DNA from: Phocoena phocoena
Lineage: Eukaryota; Chordata; Mammalia; Artiodactyla; Phocoenidae
Assembly: GCF_963924675.1 (NCBI RefSeq)
Contig: NC_089238.1
Coordinates: forward strand, 45,960,879 to 46,024,878
Direction: 5' to 3'
Length of the DNA stretch: 64,000 nucleotides
A program made the translations under genes and the position numbers. A model generated the notes under the pieces. It saw only the letters and a list, made by a program, of their open reading frames with translations, did no database searches and was not told the origin of the DNA. Below, piece by piece: positions 56,716 through 64,000 of the stretch. How positions within the stretch are numbered: position 1 is the first letter of the stretch; each line of letters opens with the position of its first letter.

Positions 56716-56937
56716 TCAGGGTTTCTTAACCTCAGCACTACTGATATTTTTGGACAGATAATTCTTGGTTGTGGTGCGCTGTCCTGTGCATTATAGGGTT
56801 TTTAGCAGCATCCCTGATCTTTACCCACTAGACACCAGTAGTTTTCTGTCACTTGTACAACCAAAAATGTCTCCAGACACTGCCTAATGTCCCCTGGGGA
56901 ACGGACAGTCACCCCGGTTGAGAACCACTGCCTTAAC
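56716..56937. mobile_element. Old DNA transposon with inverted ends
   Basis: Left gggtttcttaacctcagcac and right ggttgagaaccactg are inverted relative to each other. The internal ggttgtggtgcgctgtcctg and aaaaatgtctccagacactg are a familiar mammalian hAT-type sequence; the exact family is uncertain. Confidence 0.65.
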
Positions 56938-57064
56938 TGCTTTGGGTTTTAGTTTCCTCCTCGGCTAAAGGGTTTGGATTTTACTAAAAGGACCCTCCCT
57001 TTCAGCTCTGACATCCAGTATGTCCAGAACCACCTAGCTGCTTCTCTCATCAAGCACCACTTTC

Positions 57065-57132
57065 TTTTTCTTTTTTTTTTTTTTTTTTGACTGCACCTTG
57101 TGGCTTGCTGGATCTTAGTCCCCTGACCAGTG
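57065..57132 (-). mobile_element. SINE tail and body fragment, minus strand
   Basis: T-run, then ctgcaccttgtggcttgctg gatcttagtcccctgaccag-type sequence; the head is missing. Confidence 0.6.
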
Positions 57133-57385
57133 TCCTATTTGATGTGTTCCTCAGAGTATGTGTTTCACAACTTGCTCAGGGCCAGAGGGACTTATTTGTG
57201 CTTCTCCTGGGAGCTTTCTAGTGTCTCTGTTTATAAAGACACTGATCCTATTGGATCAGGGCCACACCTATATGACCTCACTTAACCTTAATTACTTACC
57301 TTATAGGCCCTATCTCCAAATACTGCCACTAGGTTTGTATGAACTGGGGGGTGGGGGTGGGGACAATTCAGTCCATAACGTTGAT
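57133..57385 (+). repeat. Ancient interspersed repeat, same family as 43,525-44,020
   Basis: tataaagacactgatcctat, tatgacctcacttaacctta, ccctatctccaaatactgcc and gggacaattcagtccataac match the second half of the element at 43,525. Confidence 0.65.
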
Positions 57386-57479
57386 CATTTTAAAAAGTGA
57401 TCACGTGTAAAACACTGTCTGCCTTATTTGGGAGGAGGAGGATTTGGCCCTTGTACATCCCTCATCTCATTTATTTTAC

Positions 57480-57610
57480 GCAGCTGCCCTATGAGCTAGG
57501 TAGTGTTACCCCATTTCACAGATGAGGAAGCAGAAGCTCCTTGAGGGTAAGGAATCATCCCAAGCTTTTGCAGCTAGAACCTGGATCTAAAAACTCAGGT
57601 TCTTCTGTCT
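57480..57610. mobile_element. MIR-like fragment
   Basis: ccccatttcacagatgagga, then gggtaaggaatcatcccaag and gaacctggatctaaaaactc follow the MIR order, diverged. Confidence 0.6.
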
Positions 57611-58935
57611 CAAAAGGCCTCCCCATTACAATGAATGGTTTTCCCTTCCAAAAGGGAGACAAATACTTAATAAAATGTCATACTTGAACACCCCAATGGT
57701 AGTTTTAACTGCCACTTCCTGTTTTCTGGAAAGCATCTGTCTGCTCGAGTGGCAGAACCAGTACTGCATGGGGTGCTGGAGTGAGGGATTAAAATTCCTA
57801 ATAAGAGGAGGGTGTTTTATCTTGATGACAGGCCTCTCAGACACTAAAAATGCAGAGATGGATGCTTGGCTCGACTGAAGGACCCCAGACTCTAGACTCT
57901 CAAGACCAGGCTGTGTTAGGTGACCAGGATCTGATGGCTAAATGTGTGAGCCTGCTGTGCACAGTCCTGGAGAGCCTTTACCCCACAGCCTGGCTCCAAC
58001 ACACCCACACAGCTTTCTCAAGGATAAGGCCCTGAGGCTAAGATTTTAGAATGGCTGTGGCAGGTTTTGCGGGCCCTGGGTGTCAGGGGTTATAGTCCCT
58101 GATGAGTCCCGAGGACAGGGATGGTGAGACCCCAGGCCTGCTCTCCGGGAGAGTCTAGCGTGGGGGAGAAACGCCAGCAGGCGTTCTGATAAGTGTGGTG
58201 GGTGCTCCCTCGCTGCGGTGACAGGGCCCTCACTGCAGGCTGGGAGAGATGATGCCCTTCGTGGTGACCAGGGATGGGCTCACTGGCAAGTCTCTGGTGT
58301 TCCTGAACTTTGAGTTCCCAAAGCCAGCACATGGAGGTGCCCAGGCCCCGTGCCCTGAGAACACCGAAGCCCAAGGAGGGGCTCCAGGATCAGAGCTCCT
58401 GAGGGATGAGTCCCTGCCTGCTGGGGAAGGCAGGGTGGGGAGGGTGGCGTGGGGAGCCGGGATCCCTGGGGCTCTGTGATCAGATCAGGGTTGAACTGCT
58501 GAGTTTGACCTGGCCTTTTGGAGCCTGCCACCTCTGTAGGGAGACACTGTTTATTACCAAGTGACTTCAGGCAGATTTTGGAGTGTGGGTCAGTATTCCA
58601 CCCAGCAGCTTGCTTTATCCAGGGGTCACAGACTAGCAGCGAGGGGCTATGTCCTGCCGGCAGACCTGTTTGTTTGGTTTGGCCTGGATTGCAGGATATT
58701 TTAAATCAAGAAATTTCACAGTGAAGTTCAGGTTTCTGGCTTCTATTAAAGAATGGGAAGATGTGGCTCTGTGCGGCCCACATTCCCATGTAGCAGTAGG
58801 GGACCCAGGGGCCCACCCTCTTCCCCCAGCCAGGACATGGGCTCCCCAATTTGCTTCCTGTGTTGGGAAGGTCACTACAGCCTGTCTTACCTCCCTTGGC
58901 CTTCTCACTTGTGTCTCCTTCTTGGCTCCTGTAAG
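57611..58935. other. Intronic sequence without recognised features
   Basis: GC content rises here (58,030-58,480). Overlapping frames on both strands near 58,090-58,530 have no domain features. Nothing further recognised. Confidence 0.45.
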
Positions 58936-58999
58936 CATTTGAGTTTGTGACCTTGGGTTTAACCTCTCTGTGCCTCAGTTAACTCATCTTAAAAAGAAA

Positions 59000-59335
59000 A
59001 AACTGCACATTGAAAACATGCTGAGTGAAAGAAGCCAGCCACAAAAGGCCACGTATTGTATCATTTCATTTGTGTGGATTCATAGGCAAATCCACAGAGA
59101 CAGTGTAGATCAGTGGTTGCCTAGGGCTTGGGGGAGGGGGGTTGGGAGGAAATGAGTGACTACTAATGAGTACAGGTTTTCTTCTGGAGATGATTAAAAA
59201 AAGTCTAAAATTGATTGTGGTGACACTTGCACAGCTTTGTGAATATACTAAAACTCACTGGATTAATTGTGCATGTTTAAAGAGTGAATTTATGGCATGT
59301 GAATAATATCTCAATTTTAAAAAATAAGAGTGCTT
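59000..59335 (+). mobile_element. Old L1 3' end
   Basis: acatgctgagtgaaagaagc, gtattgtatcatttcatttg, gatcagtggttgcctagggc and gcatgtgaataatatctcaa mark the end of ORF2 and the 3' UTR of an old L1. Confidence 0.8.
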
Positions 59336-60055
59336 GTAGGTTGTGTTACAGTTGAGGGAAGCACTTATTCAGTGGTCTATTGTCACCTGAGATCCAAACA
59401 TGCCTCCTGCTGTCTCCTTTACAGTTTTTCCACTGATTATACCCAGTGGATGCTCAGTATATTTTGCTACTTAACTAACTCTTGGGCCTTTCCTCAGAGG
59501 CAGATGTTCCGCTTTTCCTGTTTAGTTATTGGAGAGTAGTGAGTAAGTGGAAACCAGGTTACTTAAATACTCAGCAAAGCAGATGGAGGAGATGTTTGCC
59601 TGCCAGCTTCTGTTTGGGAAATCACTGCCTGGATATGTTGCCTGATTACAGCGTGTTACATAGAGGACTGGGATGGTTCATTGGACTTGTCAAGAAAAAA
59701 ATGGCAGCCCGAAGTCCAGCCTGGAATTTTTACAGCATAGGAATAAACACAACTCTGGATTATCTTTCTGTCCTTCTTGGAGCCAGGAGCAAAGCAGGTT
59801 CTCAGTCAACAGTTAATGAATGAATATGATCTTGTTAGGTGTGTATAACATCACGGTTTGATTCTGATTTTGCACTAATACTGTTACGTGAGCATATGTA
59901 GTACAAAACACATTATGTGAATTATTTTATTTAATTATCTAAAAATAGTACAAAGCCACAGCCAAGACTGGCTCCTCTGAACACATAGGAATGTGCGTGC
60001 AATGGCAGAAACCTCGCCACCTCCTGGCCGGGCAATTTGGACATCAACACATGAA
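59336..60055. other. Intronic sequence without recognised features
   Basis: About 720 bases. A frame of 113 codons at 59,482-59,823 has no known domain and no splice context. Confidence 0.45.
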
Positions 60056-60124
60056 ATGAGATAGGGCTAAACGAAATAATGTGTGTAAAGTGCCTGGCAC
60101 CCAGTAGGCATCCAACAGGTGGGA

Positions 60125-60390
60125 GCTTTGATGTTTGAAGAGAGGATAATGTAACGTGGTAGATTTCAGACCTGGTGTCAGAAAAATCTAGGTTTGATTT
60201 CTGCACCTCCCATCCATAAGTTGTGTGACCTTGTATGTTTCGTAACATCTCTGAGCCTCATTTCCCCCCATCTGTAAAATGGGTATTATAGTACCTAGCT
60301 CTGTGGCTTATTTTAAGGTTTAAATGAGATAACACGTGTAAAGCATCCACCACATTACCTAGCATGTAGTAAGTGCTCAGCAAATGGTTA
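60125..60390 (+). mobile_element. MIR SINE
   Basis: aatctaggtttgatttctgc, gttgtgtgaccttgtatgtt, ctctgagcctcatttccccc, atctgtaaaatgggtattat and agcatgtagtaagtgctcag cover almost the whole MIR in order. A second partial MIR tail lies at about 60,065-60,120. Confidence 0.85.
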
Positions 60391-60654
60391 CTTCTTTCCT
60401 GCCTTAATGGTAGAAAACCAGCCCTAGACCTTCATTTCAACATCTCAAGTATGTACTTCATCTGTATGTACACTTGTGTGTGGTGGAGAAATGCTTCAGA
60501 GATGTCTAACACTAGACAGTGGCAAAAATGCATGGAGAAAGCTGCACTTCAGTTGGGACCTGAGTTCTGCACCAGGGAAGTACCCTCTGTAATTGGGTGT
60601 GTGCACTTTGCAGCTGACGTGCTTTAAGAAGATGGGCGGGAGGAACTGGTGTAC

Positions 60655-60820
60655 AGTTGAGGGGGCCTGGGCTTTGTAGGTGCCAAGGTTCAGATCCTCT
60701 GTGACCTCAAGAAAGGAACTTGGTTTCCCTGAGGCTCTGTTTCAAATCTAAATGATGAGATGATAATAACTACAGAAGGAGGTTGCTGTGAGGGATAACC
60801 AACCCCTGGAATACTTAGAG
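60655..60820 (+). mobile_element. MIR-like fragment
   Basis: gttcagatcctctgtgacct, then gaggctctgtttcaaatcta and gatgagatgataataactac followed by gaggttgctgtgagggataa. Diverged MIR. Confidence 0.65.
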
Positions 60821-62618
60821 TGTGTTCCTGGGAAGTGGTCAGCTCCCCAGTCCTCATGCAGCCTGTGGTTGTCCCCGAGCTGCGTTACAGAGGCCGAGGG
60901 GCCCAGTGCGGGGCTGTGGTTTTGTTGCTGAGACGAGGCCCCAGGTTCTCCTTGGGTGAAAGACACATCCTGGCCTGTCTGTGGCTCCTTCTCAATCAGG
61001 GACAGGGTAGTCGGTGTGGCACTTTGTGAAGTTGAGAGCAGGGTAGAGAGCTTGGAGTTGGCCAGCATTGGGCGTTGTGCCTCCTGGGGAATGGGTGTTG
61101 CTGCCATCCTGCGACACCTCTGACTAGTTCAGAATGGAGGCTCTGAGCAATCTCTAGAGGATACTTCGTCAGCCAGAGTTTTTAGAGAAATGAAGCAGAA
61201 GCCGATCTCTTCTCTGGGACATAGAACAGCGATGCGTGTGACCCTAATGTCAGCAAAGGTCACTGGGACTTGTGATCTGGGCCAAATATTAACTTCAGAA
61301 CTAGTTGAGATCCCCCAGCTGTGGCTCACAACGTGGAGATGAAAGAGGAGACGGGGTGTTCTTTTGAAGAGACACTAGCCTGGAACTGGGGATGCCCGGA
61401 TTTCAAACTTCACTTCCTCTGCTTCCCTTTGTAGTTGCTTTTTCTCTCTGCCTGTGCCCTGTGGAGAGACCAGGTCCTGCTGACGGGGGCTATTTGGGGC
61501 ACCCCCAAGGGGTTGGTTCACCCCTAGGCAAACGCATGTCAAGTCACATCCTGGCATCGGCATCTGTCCCCAGCCACGGCCCTGGGGACCTGGTCCTTCT
61601 CAGTGTGCGTTTTGAGATCCTGGTAGTGGTGCCCTTTGTCCCTCCTAACTTCAATAGTAAACTAGGGGTTAGGCCCGTCCAAGTACAGTTCTGATTTACC
61701 CAACAGGTTAGGTGTAGATGAGCAGGCCACGCCTTGTCACCAGTACGGCAGCGTGGGGCTTTGCCCGTGTTTCCCTACAGCTTGCCCTGCGGCCCCGCCC
61801 GCCGGCACAGATGGATCCCTGGGCAGATGCTTACTGATTCCTCACTTACTGTGTGGGGAGCTCTAGACGCGGGGAGAGGGCTGGCGCTCAAGAGGCAGAG
61901 AATCGTGGCACCAGTCTGTCCTCAGGGACTCTGGCCTGGAGCTGTGGAGCTAGAAACATGAAACACGTGAGAAAGAACCCGTGACATTCCATGGTGCAGT
62001 GCTGGGCACAGACTGCGGGGTCGCCGAGTCCTTCAGCGTTCAGAGGAGGAGTGGTCCTTCCTGGGATGGTCGGGAAAAGCAGGGGGCTGGATGTGAACTG
62101 GACTTACGGCTGGCTAGGATGTGGACGGGAGCGGGAGCTTCCCCATGGAGTGGAATGGACAGGAAGTGTCCAAGGAGTAGCATAGCAGGGCCCAGTAAGA
62201 AGCCCTTACTGGAGAGGAAAGTTGTGCTGGGCAGCTGAGCAGTGAGACTGCAGAGGTGAGCCGGCCCTGTCTTGATCACCCTGACTGTCAGGTAGAGAGC
62301 GTGGGCTCGGGTCGTGGGACAGGTCTTCCTGCTGTGGCCCCAGGGGTGACCCACAGGGCCAGGCCCAGTGCTCTGAGAACTGGTGGTTTTGGTGAGAACA
62401 TGTTCTCAGGGTTCCCTCCACAGGGAACCACTGTTTGTCATTGTCTCGATCTCCTGGACACTGATAATATTCTTCCTCCAAGAGCAGATAGAGACTTGGG
62501 GTTCCAGGCCCTCGGGAACTGAATAGGCCATTGTATTTGTAGTGGCCTGGGGTGCCCTGAGTTGCGTCCTGGTAAGATTCGGGGTGGGGGGACCTTGTAG
62601 CTGGTGTAGAGCGAACGG
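60821..62618. other. Intronic sequence without recognised features
   Basis: About 1.8 kb, moderately GC-rich. Long frames on both strands overlap each other and look like chance. Confidence 0.45.
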
Positions 62619-62879
62619 GAATGTCAGGGGGTGCTGAACACAGATATTCCCCTTGCCCATCTCCTCCCCCTTCAGGAGACCCTGTTACACTTGCCCGCTG
62701 TCACCCGTCGTTAGTGCCCCATTCCTCACGCTCTCCCACCATTTGGTCTCTGTCAGCCTTTGCAGTCTTCAGAGTTCCCTAAACGCTGTTCGAATCCCTA
62801 CCACCCACCGCTGCAGATCACTCGTACCTTCCGTGGCTGCTCACGGCCACCAGAAGCAAAGGCCACTTCCTTTGCCAAG

Positions 62880-63215
62880 CACGTGAGTGGGCGCAGCCTC
62901 TCTGGCCCTGTCACCCACGTCTCCTCCACCTGTGTCCTTTGTGCTGCCAATCCAAGTGCCTCTCTCCTTCCTCTGAGCCTTTGTTCATGCTGTTCCCTCT
63001 GTCCGGGCTTCCTCACCCTGAATGAACACCTACTGATCTTTCAGAACGCCTTTCAAAAGCTGACCCTCATGAAGCCACACCTCACTCCCTCCCCACGAAA
63101 GCTGCCGCTTGTGCTCTTTCTCGCCTGCCCCCTCCTCACCTTGCACTGTCCTCACCAGGTTTTTTTTCTCTGTTTTGCATGAAAGTCCTTGAGGCCTCTC
63201 TTGTTTCCCCTCCAC
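62880..63215 (+). mobile_element. L2 LINE fragment
   Basis: cctttgttcatgctgttccc, tctgtccgggcttcctcacc, ttcagaacgcctttcaaaag and ctcatgaagccacacctcac follow the L2 3' end order. The apparent 140-codon frame at 62,760-63,182 is this L2 sequence. Confidence 0.75.
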
Positions 63216-63726
63216 GGGATTCTGGCAGAGAGCCCCTCAGGGGCAGGGAATGCATGCCCTTTGCTGTCTCTCAAGTGGGAAGGAGGGCCCTTTCCGGTGG
63301 CTCAGGGACCGTTTGTGACCTGAAACAAGGAGACAGGCGAGGAGTTCCAGGTCGGGCTGCCCTGCTGGCAGGGCTGGGTCTTTGCTGCCCTGCTGGAGCC
63401 TCATGAATGTCGTTACTCCCACTCTCAGGGCTGCTCTAACACCGACGGAGCAGAAACACACACGGCCTGGCTTCCCCCGGGGCATCGTAGTCAGAGTCCC
63501 CGGGCAGCCTGTCTGGACAGGCGGGGAGGCACAGCTGCTTGCAGCGGTTTTGGTGATCCCCACACCCTGGACTCCTCAAGAACAAGGGGACACAAGATCT
63601 AGGTCTCTGTGGTTAGGAAACAGGTGTGGAAAACTCAGGCTAGAAAAAAGTCATTCTAGGTTTTTCAGACTGTATCACCAATGCTGTAGGCAGTGTGAAA
63701 TGTCAAATCCAGTCTCTTAGGATGAT

Positions 63727-63732
63727 AAAAAA
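63727..63732 (-). terminator. RNA polymerase III terminator (T6)
   Basis: Six A residues on the + strand, so TTTTTT on the minus strand, nine bases after the tRNA 3' end. Standard Pol III stop. Confidence 0.85.
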
Positions 63733-63741
63733 GTTTGCTGC

Positions 63742-63812
63742 TGCATTGGCTGGGAATCGAACCCAGGCCTCCCGCGTGGCAGGCGAGAATTCTACCACTG
63801 AACCACCAGTGC
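63742..63812 (-). tRNA. tRNA-Gly (anticodon GCC)
   Basis: 71 nt from G1 (63,812) to discriminator A (63,742). Minus-strand features: A box TGGTTCAGTGG (63,795-63,805), anticodon loop CTGCCAC with GCC, and B box GGTTCGATTCC (63,753-63,763). The T stem CTGGG/CCCAG is fully paired. The acceptor stem has one C-A mismatch (position 4 against 69) where the usual gene has T-A. No intron and no encoded CCA, as in eukaryotes. With the terminator and both boxes intact it is probably transcribed; the mismatch leaves some doubt. It lies antisense within VAC14 intron 1. Confidence 0.9.
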
Positions 63813-63954
63813 TCCAGCTGTGCACAGCTGTGTGAGCACCTCCCTTTAACCCCAGTCGTCTTGTCTGTACGCTGATTCACAGAATGGAAGGCCACATCAG
63901 CACAGCTGCAACGGCAGAGGCTTAGGCTCCAGAGCAGGAGAGAAGGCTGGAGGA

Positions 63955-63985
63955 GGCTGTGTGTGTGCGTTACGTGTGTGCGTGA
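63955..63985. repeat. (TG)n-type microsatellite
   Basis: gctgtgtgtgtgcgttacgtgtgtgcgtgag; interrupted TG repeat near the window end. Confidence 0.7.
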
Positions 63986-64000
63986 GAAGTTGATTTGCCT

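Larger units (their letters stand above)
55203..64000 (+). other. VAC14: VAC14 intron 1 (5' part)
   Basis: From the donor at 55,203 to the window end no further VAC14 exon is seen. The intron has fewer recent L1 and SINE insertions than the region before 49 kb; its repeats are mostly old. Long frames here (for example 59,482-59,823 and 62,760-63,182) lack splice sites and domains and are taken as chance. Confidence 0.85.

Noticed and set aside
58090..58531. Overlapping frames on both strands in VAC14 intron 1
   Set aside because: Both strands are open because the region is GC-rich; no splice sites or domains.
62760..63182. 140-codon plus-strand frame
   Set aside because: It coincides with an L2 fragment and has no protein similarity that I recognise.

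Overview
The window is mammalian nuclear DNA, and very probably cetacean. At least sixteen copies of a ~200-bp tRNA-derived SINE begin with the 'cttccctggtggcgcagtgg' head and carry the short 'gagaggccacaacagtgagaggcccgc' type body known from toothed whales. Longer relatives of the CHR-1/Bov-tA type are mixed in. The L1 elements are of the cetartiodactyl kind. There are no bacterial genes, no CRISPR array and no operon structure; most long open reading frames are shadows of retrotransposons.

Layout. 1-38,130 is a retrotransposon-rich block with four near-complete L1s, all on the + strand: A (cut by the window edge, to about 5,978), B (9,247-15,589), C (17,047-23,881) and D (31,708-37,923). 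Target-site duplications bound B, C and D. Each L1 is broken by stops and frameshifts, and most carry nested SINEs. Element D sits inside an older L1 that resumes at 37,935. A retrocopy of the TBC1D14 mRNA lies at 26,317-28,279, bounded by a 14-bp duplication, and is itself split by a SINE. From 38,130 to 49,500 the sequence is a patchwork of older L1 pieces in both orientations, SINEs and one hAT-type DNA transposon.

From 49,800 the character changes. A solo LTR (49,806-50,289) is followed by a CpG island (about 50,640-51,420). On the minus strand this island carries a CCAAT box, a CHR-like TTTGAA element, a good splice donor and a second exon with a convincing open frame that I could not identify. 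Two more LTR-like segments follow. A second CpG island at 54,690-55,330 is the promoter and first exon of VAC14: the first 34 codons are recognisable and end in a canonical donor. The rest of the window (55,203-64,000) is VAC14 intron 1. It holds old DNA transposons, MIR, L2 and L1 relics, and a minus-strand tRNA-Gly(GCC) gene at 63,742-63,812 with both internal promoter boxes and a T6 terminator.

The only confident host genes are VAC14 (5' end only) and the tRNA-Gly. From memory, human VAC14 (16q22) also has Gly-GCC tRNA genes near its 5' part, and human HYDIN ends within about 1 kb upstream of VAC14. I see no recognisable HYDIN exons upstream here, apart from a 40-codon frame of uncertain origin at 54,534. 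I found no evidence of an undescribed molecular system. The most useful leads are the unidentified cell-cycle-type promoter and exon, the small frame upstream of VAC14, and several well-delimited retrotransposition events.
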